Source of the DNA: Virgibacillus halodenitrificans JCM 12304
GTDB lineage: Bacteria; Bacillota; Bacilli; Bacillales; Amphibacillaceae
Length of the DNA: 60,607 bases
Direction: 5' to 3'
NCBI RefSeq assembly: GCF_001310895.1
Contig: NZ_BAZS01000027.1
Location: forward strand, 1-60,607
Position numbers and translations under genes: made by a program
Part shown: positions 1-9,564 of the stretch, piece after piece
Layout: each line of letters begins with the position of its first letter
Numbering within the stretch: the stretch's first letter is position 1
The notes under the pieces: model-generated
What the model was told of the DNA's origin: nothing
What the model saw: only the letters and a program-made list of their open reading frames with translations
Database searches by the model: none

Positions 1-102
1 ACTTCTCCTCAAATATTTCATTGAGCTTTTCATCAATAAAGTTACGTCGCAGTTTCCTCCTACTATGAATGGACGAGGTAGCGTTTGAACCCTAACATAT
101 GC
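1..102 (-). repeat. End of composite dispersed repeat, family R (reverse)
   Basis: The segment at 41-102 is the reverse complement of the left end of the R elements found elsewhere in the window (for example 33018-33090 and 51250-51330). It shares the blocks AACTGCGACGTAACT and GTAGTAGGAGG and an outer ATATGTTAGGGTT-like end. The rest of this copy lies outside the window or is deleted. The remaining gap up to 281 is AT-rich and I see no confident promoter in it. Confidence 0.6.
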
Positions 103-281
103 AATATAGAAATAAACAAGGTTTATTGACTTTCTTACAGGGAAATTTCATTTAATGGATTATATTACTTTAAAATTGTCACAAAATATTCTAAAATAGA
201 AATTAGTTACCAAAATGTTTTAACTATTTATAATTAACCGTTTGTTGGAATCGGTTTCATAATTAAGGATGAGGTGATTAG

Positions 282-1996
282 ATGGATGTGCAGAAAATAC
301 CGGCAAGAGAAGGAAATCATAATCTAAAAAACTATGAAAAAATGCGTGAACAATTTTCTTGGGAAGATATGAAAAAGAATTTCTCCTGGAATGAAACAGG
401 AAAAGTAAACATGGCTTATGAAGCAATAGACCGCCATGCAGAGAATCCAGAGAAAAAGGATAAGACGGCATTGTTATATTCTTCTCCTGATCGAGAGGAA
501 AAGCTTACTTTCTCAGATTTAAGTAAGCAAAGTAATCAGTTTGCAAATGTATTAAAAAAGTATGATGTAAAAAAAGGTGACAGAGTGTTTTTATTCATGC
601 CAAGAAGCCCTGAATTTTACGCTGCTTTCTTTGGCATTTTAAAAACAGGTGCAATTGCAGGCCCATTATTTGAAGCATTTATGGAGCAAGCGGTACGCGA
701 TCGTTTGCAGGATAGTGAAGCAACTGTACTTATTACTACACCGGATCTATTATATCGAGTGCCACAAGAAGATCTCCCATCACTAGAAAAAATTATTCTA
801 GTTGGTGAAAATAATGAAAGTGGCGAACAATACATTGATTACCATGAGGAAATGAAATCAGCATCCGAGGATTTTGCTATCGAATGGCTCGATTTGGAAG
901 ATGGAATGTTATTACACTACACGTCAGGATCTACTGGCAAACCAAAAGGTGTTTACCATGTTCATAATGCCATGATTCAGCATTACGCTACTGGTGAATG
1001 GGTGCTGGACTTGGAAGAGGATGATGTGTATTGGTGTACAGCAGATCCAGGCTGGGTAACAGGAACAAGTTACGGTATATTTGCTCCATGGCTGCATGGA
1101 GTCACAAATGTAGTGCGTGGTGGCAGATTTACACCAGATGACTGGTATGGCACAATTGAAAAATTTAAAGTGACAGTATGGTATACCGCACCAACCGCGT
1201 TAAGAAAGCTGGTAAGTGCTGGTGAGGAAGCTGTGAAGCGGCATGATCTTTCTTCTTTAAGACACATCATGAGTGTTGGGGAACCATTAAATCCAGAAGT
1301 CGTAACATGGGGATTAAAAGCATTTGATTTACGTATCCATGATACGTGGTGGATGACAGAGACGGGAGCTCAGCTTATCGTTAATATACCTTCCATGGAA
1401 ATAAGACCTGGCTCAATGGGTAAACCTATTCCGGGTGTAGAAGCGTCCATTGTGGATAATGAAGGAAATGAACTGCCACCAAATCAAATGGGTAACTTGG
1501 CTATTAAAGAAGGATGGCCAGCATGATGCGTGCTGTTTGGAAGAGACCTGAAAAATTTGAGAGCTACTTTATTAATGGATGGTACGTATCCGGAGATAGT
1601 GCATATAAAGATGAAGATGGCTATTTCTGGTTCCAGGGACGTTTGGATGATGTTATCAATACATCTGGTGAGCGTGTTGGGCCATTTGAAGTAGAGAGTA
1701 AATTAATTGAACATCCTGCAGTGGCGGAAGCTGGGGTAATTGGTAAGCCACATCCGGAACGTGGCGAAATTATTAAGGCATTTATTACGCTAAATGATGG
1801 CTACGAGGAATCAGATGATCTGTTGGAAGAAATAAGACAATTTGTTAAAACAGGTTTAAGTGCACATGCCGCACCAAGGGAAATGGAAATAAGAGATTCC
1901 ATTCCAAAAACCAGAAGTGGTAAGATTATGCGTCGTCTTCTGAAGTCTTGGGAACTCGGCTTACCAACAGGTGATACGTCAACATTAGAGGAGTAA
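282..1996 (+). CDS. acsA: Acetyl-CoA synthetase (AMP-forming), frameshifted
   Basis: Activates acetate with ATP and CoA to acetyl-CoA through acetyl-AMP in the cytosol. The first part (282-1526) carries the adenylate-forming signature [11 protein letters not shown] near residue 213. The second part (readable from 1514) carries the C-terminal domain with the catalytic and acetylation-site lysine in SGKIMRR. The frames join at about 1518: adding one A to CCAGC restores GWPSMMR, giving 571 aa, the usual AcsA length. Start ATG 282 follows a GAGGTGA ribosome site. As written it is a broken gene; a single-base sequencing error is likely, because the same -1 shift recurs in the window. A hairpin terminator follows. 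Confidence 0.88.
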
Positions 1997-2013
1997 TAAG
2001 AATAAAAAGAATG

Positions 2014-2047
2014 AAAAAAACGTTGGTATTATACCAGCGTTTTTTTC
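2014..2047 (+). terminator. Rho-independent terminator of acsA
   Basis: A stem of AACGTTGGT with ACCAGCGTT (one G-T pair) around a short loop is flanked by A and T runs, directly after acsA. Confidence 0.8.
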
Positions 2048-2405
2048 TGTGTGATTTAGTGAAGTCTTAGTTAGTGCTAACATACGGGCACTGCTTTTAT
2101 ATAATGGAAAAAACTTTTCTCCTCCTAACCCAGAGTCACTAAGGTGAACATACTTCCCTCCTGCTGAGCGTAATAATTATTCTCGGCATCTATCCCTTGT
2201 TGTAACTTTTAAACGCTAAAGCATAGGGAGAAAAACAAGATTAATTAATTCTCTTTCTAGCGTTCCATTAATTGTTTTTCATCTCTAATCGTATTATTAT
2301 AGAGTGTATTGGAGTAAGCTAATTGTATATTAATGTCTAACAAAGAAGAATTTTGTTTAATTATAAATGAGTGTCTAGAATATTTTTTATAAGGGAGTAA
2401 ATAGT
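2048..2405. other. Gene-free stretch between acsA and mvaS
   Basis: About 360 nt of AT-rich sequence without a convincing gene. It contains an inverted repeat, AACGCTA at 2212-2218 with TAGCGTT at 2258-2264. A CTCCTGCTGA word near 2158 resembles the 20-bp unit arrays at 3652 and 13248. The mvaS promoter presumably lies here, but I cannot assign one with confidence. Confidence 0.5.
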
Positions 2406-3578
2406 ATGGAAATTGGGATAGATAAAATAGGATTTTATACACCACATCAATATGTTGATATGAATAATTTGGCTGTAGCAAGAAATGTCGAACCGGAAAA
2501 GTTTACGATTGGAATTGGACAAGAAGAGATGGCACTTGCACCCATCACGCAGGATTCTGTTACCTTAGCTGCAAATGCAGCACTACAAATTATTAGCGAA
2601 GAGGACAAAGAAGCAATAGATTTTGTTATTTTTGGTACAGAATCAGGTATTGACCATTCTAAATCAGGAGCAGTTTATGTACATAAATTGCTTGGTTTGA
2701 AGCCACAAGCACGTGCAATAGAAGTAAAGCAAGCGTGCTATGGCGCCACTGCTGCTATTCAAATGGCCAAAGGACATGTCGCTTTACATCCTGAAAGTAA
2801 GGTATTGGTATTAGGAGCTGATATCGCTCGCTATGGTTTAAACACTTCTGGAGAAGCGACACAGGGAGCGGGTGCTGTTGCCTTATTAATCGGTGCTAAT
2901 CCTGGAATTCTTGCACTTGAAAATGAAGATGTTTATTTAACAAATGACATTATGGATTTTTGGAGACCTATATATTCGGAACAGGCCTTTGTAGATGGTA
3001 AGTTCTCTAATGAGCAATATATTCTATTTTTCCAAAAGGTATGGGAGCAGTATAAAGAGAAAACAGGACTTCAATTAGCTGATTTTGAGGCGATTTGTTA
3101 TCACCTTCCATATACAAAAATGGGATTGAAAGCTTTACGCACGGTAATTGATGAGGCTGAAGAGCAAGACAAAGAGCGCTTATTGGAGAATTATAAAACA
3201 AGTACGCAATATAACCGCAGAGTTGGTAATATCTACACCGGTTCGCTCTATCTAAGTTTCTTATCACTTATTGAACAACAGGAGAGCTTAAAAGTAGGTT
3301 CTCGAATCGGTTTCTTTAGTTATGGTTCCGGGGCTGTAGGTGAGTTTTTTACAGGAGTTTTACAGCCGAATTACCAAGCTCACTTAAATACGGAGCAACA
3401 TGCTAAATTGTTCTCATCCAGAGAAGAATTATCAGTAGAGCAGTATGAAGAGATTTTTTCCAATACACTACCAACTGATGGATCTACGATAGAGTTGGAT
3501 GTAAAGCAGGACCCGGCACCTATCTGTTTAGCTGGAATCACTGACAATAAGCGACAATATATAAATAAATTAGACTAA
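2406..3578 (+). CDS. mvaS: Hydroxymethylglutaryl-CoA synthase
   Basis: Condenses acetyl-CoA with acetoacetyl-CoA to HMG-CoA, the first committed step of the mevalonate route. The 390 aa protein matches the Gram-positive MvaS family from end to end. The catalytic triad falls at the same numbers as in staphylococcal MvaS: Glu79 (in GTES), nucleophile Cys111 (in KQACYGAT) and His233 (in CYHLPYTKMG). Start ATG 2406 follows AAGGGAG. It stands alone between acsA and convergent hmp, with no other mevalonate gene in the window. The window also encodes IspE of the alternative MEP route, so its role in this cell is unclear. Confidence 0.93.
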   Translation: MEIGIDKIGFYTPHQYVDMNNLAVARNVEPEKFTIGIGQEEMALAPITQDSVTLAANAALQIISEEDKEAIDFVIFGTESGIDHSKSGAVYVHKLLGLKPQARAIEVKQACYGATAAIQMAKGHVALHPESKVLVLGADIARYGLNTSGEATQGAGAVALLIGANPGILALENEDVYLTNDIMDFWRPIYSEQAFVDGKFSNEQYILFFQKVWEQYKEKTGLQLADFEAICYHLPYTKMGLKALRTVIDEAEEQDKERLLENYKTSTQYNRRVGNIYTGSLYLSFLSLIEQQESLKVGSRIGFFSYGSGAVGEFFTGVLQPNYQAHLNTEQHAKLFSSREELSVEQYEEIFSNTLPTDGSTIELDVKQDPAPICLAGITDNKRQYINKLD

Positions 3579-3579
3579 A

Positions 3580-3778
3580 TGTATGAAGGTTCTCCTGCAA
3601 ATTTTGTGGGCGAAAACGTAGTCGGAGGAAAATGCGAACTAGTGTGGGAACAATCGGCAGGAGATCGAGGTAATCCGCCGGAGAGCAAACTAATCGGTAG
3701 TTTACAAGCCCTTCCAAGTTAGTTCGTAGTATATCTTCTACGAATCATTGAGTAACCCCAACATATATATTAGAACCA
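3580..3778 (+). repeat. Deleted copy of family R repeat (both ends kept)
   Basis: The left end (GTCGGAGGAAAATGCGAACTAG region) and the right end (CCAAGTTAGTTCGTAG through the AACCCCAACATATAT block) of the R family are present, but the GC-rich centre is missing. In its place sits a three-unit 20-bp array. The outer ends are inverted relative to each other, ATATGTTGGGGTT on the complementary strand at the right. Confidence 0.55.
3652..3711. repeat. Three-unit degenerate 20-bp tandem array
   Basis: Units start at 3652, 3672 and 3692, each beginning AATC(G/C)G and the first two carrying the core C(A/C)GGAGA. The same unit, on the opposite strand, forms the array at 13248-13307. Confidence 0.5.
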
Positions 3779-3782
3779 ACAT

Positions 3783-3822
3783 AAAAGCGCAAGCAACCAT
3801 TACTGGTTACTTGCGCTTTTTT
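3783..3822. terminator. Bidirectional terminator between mvaS and hmp
   Basis: AAAAGCGCAAG pairs with CTTGCGCTTTT, with an inner AACC/GGTT stem and T-rich tails on both strands. It lies between the convergent mvaS and hmp genes. Confidence 0.85.
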
Positions 3823-3824
3823 CT

Positions 3825-5051
3825 TTAAGCTGTGATATCTTCTGCTGGTCCGAATATTTCAAAATGAATATCCTGATCCTCTACCTGATACTTTTTCAAG
3901 TTCTGATAAGCTGCACGCATAAATCCTTTTGGTCCACAGAAGTAAAATGCTGCGTCGTTAGTTGGTAAAATTTCTTTTAGCCATTCCGCATCAATATATC
4001 CAACTTTATCACATGCATCACCTTCACATGGTTTATCATACACGATATAACTTTCTACATTGATATGTTGCTTACTAATTTCTGTTATTCTATCCTTCAT
4101 TGCATGAACTTTACTTGATTGAGCTGCATGAATGAATACTACTTTTCTATCTGGTTGCTCTTTAATTACCGTTTCCAACATACTAACCATTGGAGTGAGA
4201 CCTACGCCTCCGCTCATTAGTATTAATGGACGAGTATCATTCTTTTCCAAGTAGAAATCTCCAGATGGAGCACTAATTGGTAAAATAGAGCCTTCTTCTA
4301 CTTGTTCATGTAAATAAGTAGATACAACACCTGCAGGCAAATCGCCAATAGAGTCCTCACGTTTTACGCTAATTCGATAATATCCTTCACCAGGTGCACA
4401 TGATAAGCTGTATTGACGAAGATGATTATACTTTTCTCCCTCTATTTCTGCTTTTACTGTAATGTATTGTCCTGGTTGATAAATAGGAAATGGCATGCCA
4501 TCTACTGGTTCCAAATAGAAAGATGTAATAACATCACTTTCTTTCACCTTTTTAATCACTTTAAAATCTCTAAAATCAACCCATCCGCCGGTCTTATTAA
4601 GTGTTTCCTCATACATTTCCTTCTCCACACTGATGAATATATCAGCGATTACACCATATGCTTTTTCCCATGCATTAATAATATCATCAGTAGCTGCGTC
4701 CCCCAACACATCTTTGATGGCTAATAATAAATGCTTTCCAACAATCGGATATTGCTCAGGCTTAATATTCAGGCTTCTGTGCTTATGCGCAATCTGCTTT
4801 ACATGGGGTAGAATTACCTCTAAATGATCAATATTGGCAGCTGCTGCATAAACCGTATTTGCCAGCGCTTTTGGCTGATCGCCTTTTCGTTGGTTTGTCT
4901 GATTAAAAATATTCTTTAGTTCTGGATGATTCCCCAGCATTAATTCATAAAAACGTTTTGTAATTTCAGCACCGTGTTCTTGTAGAACCGGTACAGTAGC
5001 TTTAATAATATCCTTTGTTCCCTTATCTAATCCAACTGTTTGAGTAGTCAT
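3825..5051 (-). CDS. hmp: Flavohemoglobin (nitric oxide dioxygenase)
   Basis: Oxidises nitric oxide to nitrate using O2 and NAD(P)H. The 408 aa protein has an N-terminal globin domain (about 1-140) with distal Tyr35 and proximal His91 (in IAHKH), then an FAD-binding reductase domain and an NAD-binding domain (GGVGLTPM near residue 280). The end carries the conserved FEIFGP motif. Start ATG 5051 follows an AAAGGGAG site. It is divergent from nsrR, and an NsrR-type operator lies 30 nt upstream of its start, so NO-responsive derepression is expected. Confidence 0.95.
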   Translation of the reverse strand: MTTQTVGLDKGTKDIIKATVPVLQEHGAEITKRFYELMLGNHPELKNIFNQTNQRKGDQPKALANTVYAAAANIDHLEVILPHVKQIAHKHRSLNIKPEQYPIVGKHLLLAIKDVLGDAATDDIINAWEKAYGVIADIFISVEKEMYEETLNKTGGWVDFRDFKVIKKVKESDVITSFYLEPVDGMPFPIYQPGQYITVKAEIEGEKYNHLRQYSLSCAPGEGYYRISVKREDSIGDLPAGVVSTYLHEQVEEGSILPISAPSGDFYLEKNDTRPLILMSGGVGLTPMVSMLETVIKEQPDRKVVFIHAAQSSKVHAMKDRITEISKQHINVESYIVYDKPCEGDACDKVGYIDAEWLKEILPTNDAAFYFCGPKGFMRAAYQNLKKYQVEDQDIHFEIFGPAEDITA

Positions 5052-5080
5052 AACAAAGCACTCCCTTTGAAAATTAAAAG

Positions 5081-5097
5081 ATGTATTTTGAATACAT
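5081..5097. promoter_or_regulatory. NsrR operator between hmp and nsrR
   Basis: ATGTATTTTGAATACAT is an inverted repeat with perfect 7-bp arms (ATGTATT/AATACAT). It matches the AT-rich palindrome known for Bacillus NsrR and sits in the hmp-nsrR divergent gap. Confidence 0.8.
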
Positions 5098-5190
5098 GTT
5101 TATTGTATAATGAAGTAAACACTATGACAACAGTGAAAACGTCAATTTATGTTACAATTATGTGAAGATAGTAACAAGGAGCAGATTATA

Positions 5191-5628
5191 ATGAATTTAA
5201 AAAAATATACGGATTATGGATTGCGTGTCCTCATCTTTACAGGCATGAAGAAAGAAGGAGAGCTTGCTAGTATTAAAGAGATTTCTTCTGTTTACAATAT
5301 TTCTACACATCATTTAGGAAAGATCGTACATCAATTAACCAAGCTAGAATTAGTAGAATCTATTCGTGGAAGAAATGGCGGTATTCGATTGGCTAAACCT
5401 GCAGATGAAATGAATGTTGGCAGGATTGTGCGAATGTTGGAGAGTGACTTTACTATTCTGGAATGTTTTGATAAAGAAACAAATCATTGTGTTATTTCTC
5501 CTGGCTGTACATTAAAGCATGCATTAAATAAAGCACTTCATGCCTTTTTAAAGGTGTTGGATGAATATACAATTGCAGATTTAATTCATAACGAGGAAGA
5601 GCTCCGTCAATTAATGGGATTGAAATAA
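5191..5628 (+). CDS. nsrR: Nitric-oxide-sensing repressor NsrR (Rrf2 family)
   Basis: Iron-sulfur transcription repressor that releases DNA when its cluster reacts with NO. The 145 aa protein has an N-terminal winged helix and three cluster cysteines, Cys92, Cys100 and Cys106, at the same numbers as in B. subtilis NsrR. I chose ATG 5191 because AAGGAG lies 9 nt upstream and the protein then begins MNLKKYTDYG like its family; the open frame reaches back to 5149 without a ribosome site. The divergent neighbour hmp is the standard NsrR target. Confidence 0.92.
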   Translation: MNLKKYTDYGLRVLIFTGMKKEGELASIKEISSVYNISTHHLGKIVHQLTKLELVESIRGRNGGIRLAKPADEMNVGRIVRMLESDFTILECFDKETNHCVISPGCTLKHALNKALHAFLKVLDEYTIADLIHNEEELRQLMGLK

Positions 5629-5698
5629 CTATGTTTTAAATTTGTGGGAGTGGGAAGATATAGTTATGTAATAACTCAACTAAAGGAGCGTATCGATA

Positions 5699-6214
5699 AT
5701 GGGTAAAAAAATAGCAACTGTACTAACAGATATGTTTGAAGATGTTGAATATACAGATCCGGCAAAGGCATTTAAAGAAGCTGGCCATGAAGTTGTAACA
5801 ATTGAGAAGGAAAAGGGAAAAGAAGTTACTGGTAAGAATAAAGAAGCAACGGTGAAAATTGATGCATCTATCGACGATGTAAAACCGTCTGAGTTCGACG
5901 CATTATTTATTCCGGGTGGTTTTTCACCAGATCAATTACGTGCAGATGAGCGCTTTGTTAAATTTGCTAAGCATTTCATGGACGAAAAGAAACCAGTCTT
6001 TGCAATCTGTCACGGCCCACAGTTATTAATAACAGCAAAAACACTGGAAGGAAGAAAAGCAACAGGATTTACTTCTATTCAAGTAGATATGGAATATGCA
6101 GGTGCTACTGTGGAAGACAAAGAAGTAGTTGTTTGCCAAGATCAGCTAGTAACCAGTCGTCAGCCGGATGATATTCCAGCCTTCAACCGTGAAGCATTAA
6201 ATTTATTAAAATAA
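5699..6214 (+). CDS. yfkM: DJ-1/PfpI family general stress protein 18 (YfkM-like)
   Basis: Cytosolic DJ-1/PfpI fold protein, 171 aa, closely matching B. subtilis YfkM (general stress protein 18). Members act as glyoxalase III or protein deglycases, or are called proteases; the substrate here is not known. The nucleophile elbow AICHGPQ places Cys104 followed by His105, and LFIPGGF is the usual preceding motif. Start ATG 5699 follows AAAGGAG. It is a single-gene unit ended by a strong hairpin. Confidence 0.9.
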   Translation: MGKKIATVLTDMFEDVEYTDPAKAFKEAGHEVVTIEKEKGKEVTGKNKEATVKIDASIDDVKPSEFDALFIPGGFSPDQLRADERFVKFAKHFMDEKKPVFAICHGPQLLITAKTLEGRKATGFTSIQVDMEYAGATVEDKEVVVCQDQLVTSRQPDDIPAFNREALNLLK

Positions 6215-6250
6215 ACTTAACCCCCTAAGTTTAGATAAACTCATAGATAA

Positions 6251-6283
6251 ATAAGCCCCTCTGCAATGAGCAGAGGGGCTTAT
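6251..6283. terminator. Bidirectional terminator yfkM / yaaH
   Basis: A perfect 14-bp stem, ATAAGCCCCTCTGC at 6251-6264 with its complement at 6270-6283, around a 5-nt loop. It lies between two convergent genes. Confidence 0.8.
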
Positions 6284-6361
6284 TAGCTTGTAGATCTGAA
6301 TGTAAGTAATCTATTACATACACATTTTTGCGGATAAATTATCCTTATTAAATGGGAACTG

Positions 6362-7660
6362 TTATTCAAGTTTTGTGATAGTAAATTGATCATTTAATAA
6401 TAACCAATTTTGTGGAAAGGCTAAACCAAGCTTCCAATATGCAATACCACGTAAGCCTAATTCTTTAATTAAATTAAATTTGGCTTGAATGGATCTTGCA
6501 TCTTCAAACCATACCTCGTGTTGTTTTCCCGCTTCATCCCAATACGTAAAAAAGGGAGCCTTTGCTGTCGTATCATATTGAATTTCAGCTTGTTCTTTTC
6601 GCGCCAGAGTAATTGCCTGCTGGGGACTGAGCGCGCGGGCAGCAGGACCACCTTGTACAAACGGTAATGTCCAATCATACCCGTATAGATTTTGACCAAG
6701 CAAAATCTTTTCAGGAGGTATCTCTGTTATTGCATACTCTACTACTTTTCTAACCTCATTAATCGGTGAGACAGCCATAGGAGGCCCATAACTATATCCC
6801 CATTCATAGGTCATTAAAACAACCATGTCTACAATTTCGCCATGCGCAGCATAATCATGTGCCTGATACCACTGTCCGGTCTGCGTGGCACTTGTCTTAG
6901 GTGCTAGTGCAGTGGAAAGCATTAAGCCTTCTTGGGACAAACGTTCTTTTGCTTTCCGTAAAAACCGATTATATGCTTCCCGGTCTTCTGCCTTGAGAAA
7001 TTCAAAATCAAAATGCACATCTTTAAAGCCAACTTCCTTAGCAACATTGATAATATTATCCAATAATGTATTTTGCACAGCTTGCACTGTCAAGATGATG
7101 TGGCCAAGCTCTGCACTGAAAGAACCCTCTTCTAAATTACTTACGACGAGCATTAGACTGGTATTATCCCCCTCAGCTATTTGCTTTAAATTACCTAACG
7201 GCGGGGGAGATAGTGTACCGTCTCTGTTTACATTATAGCTGAATATAGCAAGATAGGTTAGATAGGGTGATGTCTTTTCTGCTGCATTCTCTAATGTAGG
7301 GGACACAGAACCTCCGGAAGGCTCAATATACGCAACAGAGGTTATCTCTCTTTTTGGTTGTGGTGGAATATATAGACGAAAGCCCACAGGAAGAACGAAA
7401 TTTGCAGGTAAATTATTTATTTGGATTAGTTCCTGTGGGGATATTCCAAATTGTTGTCCAATGCTGTACAAAGTATCTCCTTGTTTTACAAAGTAAAATT
7501 GACCAATGATCGGGATAACAAGTGCCTGACCTACCACCAGGTTGTTTGGTGCATCCAATTCATTGGCATTAATAATTTGTTGACTTGATGTATTATATAA
7601 ATTAGCAATCCTGAACACTGTATCTCCCTGCCGGACGACATGAATTTGCAAGTAAGTCAC
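6362..7660 (-). CDS. yaaH: Spore cortex-lytic glycosylase YaaH (SleL), LysM + GH18
   Basis: Spore-associated N-acetylglucosaminidase that digests cortex fragments during germination. The 432 aa protein has two LysM peptidoglycan-binding domains (about 6-50 and 56-98) and a glycoside hydrolase 18 domain with catalytic Glu220 in VHFDFE. It has no signal peptide, as is usual for spore proteins put in place from the mother cell. Length and order match B. subtilis YaaH (427 aa). It is on the minus strand together with yaaI. Confidence 0.93.
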   Translation of the reverse strand: MTYLQIHVVRQGDTVFRIANLYNTSSQQIINANELDAPNNLVVGQALVIPIIGQFYFVKQGDTLYSIGQQFGISPQELIQINNLPANFVLPVGFRLYIPPQPKREITSVAYIEPSGGSVSPTLENAAEKTSPYLTYLAIFSYNVNRDGTLSPPPLGNLKQIAEGDNTSLMLVVSNLEEGSFSAELGHIILTVQAVQNTLLDNIINVAKEVGFKDVHFDFEFLKAEDREAYNRFLRKAKERLSQEGLMLSTALAPKTSATQTGQWYQAHDYAAHGEIVDMVVLMTYEWGYSYGPPMAVSPINEVRKVVEYAITEIPPEKILLGQNLYGYDWTLPFVQGGPAARALSPQQAITLARKEQAEIQYDTTAKAPFFTYWDEAGKQHEVWFEDARSIQAKFNLIKELGLRGIAYWKLGLAFPQNWLLLNDQFTITKLE

Positions 7661-7723
7661 CTTCCTTCTCCGTATGTGCTACTTACATACTATGAGAGGA
7701 AGGGTTTTTATATACCTGCATGA

Positions 7724-8257
7724 TTAAAAGGAATCTATATTTGCCTTCATGACTGAGCTCATTAGATACAAAGCATAATTGTTATTATCTTTTTCCTCTG
7801 ACGCCATACAATTTTTTGGAATATGCATATCAAATTGGTACATGTAGGCGTCTTTTGCTGTAAACAGGATACATATATCACCAGCTATACCTGCCATAAT
7901 TAAATGTGTCTTGCCTAATTCATTTAGTAATGATTGAAGTGGTGTTTGGAAAAATGCAGAATGCTGTGGTTTAATAAGAAAGTAATCATGATCATCTGGT
8001 TTAAGCTCTTCAATGATTTCTTGACTTCGATCATTATGGCAATGGTCGATAATTTTTCGGAAGTCTGCTTGCCATAACCCATAGTGGTCGTTTACATAAA
8101 TAATAGGTAAGTTATTTTCTCTCGCATAGTTTTTAAGCTTCTTTAAGTTGGGGAGAATTTCCTTTGTATGCGCATATAACTTCTCTCCACCTTCGAAGTC
8201 AAAATGATTTATAATATCAACAAATAAAACTGCAGTATTGTCATGGGTATTTTCCAT
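7724..8257 (-). CDS. yaaI: Isochorismatase-family hydrolase YaaI
   Basis: Cysteine hydrolase of the isochorismatase fold, 177 aa; natural substrate unknown. The family aspartate (VLFVDIINHF) is near the start, and the nucleophile Cys lies in AGIAGDICI near residue 130. I chose ATG at 8257 because AAAGGAG stands 8 nt upstream and the family begins close to this point; the frame is open to 8302 but that region has no ribosome site. Position beside yaaH and tadA is conserved in B. subtilis. Confidence 0.85.
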   Translation of the reverse strand: MENTHDNTAVLFVDIINHFDFEGGEKLYAHTKEILPNLKKLKNYARENNLPIIYVNDHYGLWQADFRKIIDHCHNDRSQEIIEELKPDDHDYFLIKPQHSAFFQTPLQSLLNELGKTHLIMAGIAGDICILFTAKDAYMYQFDMHIPKNCMASEEKDNNNYALYLMSSVMKANIDSF

Positions 8258-8369
8258 TTTAATTCTCCTTTTTTGGACTAGACTAAGTAATAGCTTAGGC
8301 ATTCCATATTCATTTATTTCCTTTCTGTAGTTTTTAAAACAAATTTTTTAAAGAAAGGAGAGGTTTTAA

Positions 8370-8828
<459 letters not shown>

Positions 8829-8846
8829 TGGATCAATTATTTTCCA

Positions 8847-8875
8847 TTGCATTTCTCTCCATTAATAGTTATAAT
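8847..8875 (+). promoter_or_regulatory. Sigma-A promoter of the SRP RNA
   Basis: TTGCAT at 8847-8852 and TATAAT at 8870-8875 with a 17-nt spacer. The expected start falls at about 8881, exactly at the SRP RNA 5' end. Confidence 0.8.
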
Positions 8876-8879
8876 AATT

Positions 8880-9153
8880 AATGCCGTGCTAAGCGGGGAG
8901 GTAGCGGTGCCCTGTACTCGCAATCCGCTATAGCGAGGTCGAATTCCCATCCGAGGTGGAATGTCTTTATGGTCTGCCTTAAGGGAGTGGTGTTGACGCT
9001 TAGGTCCTGCGCAACAGAAACCCATGAATCCTGTCAGGTCCGGAAGGAAGCAGCAGTAAGTGGTCATTTCTGTGTGCCGCGGGATCGCCTAAGCCGAGCC
9101 ATGAACTTAAGTAACGCATAGGGACTTTCCATCAACGATGGGTGCACGGTATA
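8880..9153 (+). ncRNA. scr: Signal recognition particle RNA (scRNA, large Bacillus type)
   Basis: RNA core of SRP, which binds Ffh and directs membrane and secretory proteins to the translocon. The universal domain IV core GTCAGGTCCGGAAGGAAGCA is at about 9030-9052. The 5' part (GCCGTGCTAAGCGGGGAGG) and the 3' part (GGTGCACGGTA) match B. subtilis scRNA. The length of about 270 nt shows the large type with an Alu domain. Location between tadA and dnaX is conserved. Confidence 0.96.
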
Positions 9154-9163
9154 CATAGAATGA

Positions 9164-9196
9164 AAATCTTCTGTCAGTGACAGGAGATTTTTTATT
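9164..9196 (+). terminator. Terminator of the SRP RNA
   Basis: AAATCTTCTGTC pairs with GACAGGAGATTT (one G-T pair) over a 3-nt loop and runs into six T. Confidence 0.85.
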
Positions 9197-9211
9197 GTTT
9201 GTGGGAAATTG

Positions 9212-9412
9212 TTACTCTCTACCATTTTGCAGAGAACACCATCTATGAGGAAGAATTTCCTCCAATCCGGTTAATCTGATTTCAGGCGGAATAAAATTTC
9301 CCTTCTGACGATTAATCTTCCACACTGCTCTATATTTAGACAGCAATCTACTCCAAAGATAAACATCATTTTCCAGGTGGGTGCCATTTATACTATTTGC
9401 GTTCAACTTCAT
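9212..9412 (-). other. Possible small ORF or gene remnant, unrecognised
   Basis: A 66-codon open frame on the minus strand in the otherwise gene-free gap 9197-9564. Its translation looks protein-like (Trp-rich, mixed charge), but there is no ribosome site before its ATG and I recognise no family. It could be a decayed gene fragment or chance. The rest of the gap is AT-rich and empty. Confidence 0.2.
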
Positions 9413-9564
9413 TCAGCAAAATCACTGTCTATTACTAGCTTTTTTTGACTTTTTTTGTAGAAAGCCTTGCTTTATTTTCGTAAAATGGCATAATTGCTCT
9501 CGTGTGTTTAAGTACTAATGTACTAGGAACAATAATGGATAAAAAATATGGAGGAAATGACGAA

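Noticed and set aside
282-1996. Two separate genes for the acyl-CoA synthetase halves
   Set aside because: One added base joins both into a protein of standard AcsA length with the motif order intact.
2257-2481. 74-codon minus-strand ORF across the mvaS start
   Set aside because: AT-rich, no ribosome site, and overlaps the clear mvaS gene.
3652-3711. CRISPR array
   Set aside because: Units are contiguous 20-mers without unique spacers, and no cas genes are present.
4413-4827. Plus-strand ORFs opposite hmp
   Set aside because: Shadows of the hmp coding strand without ribosome sites or family resemblance.
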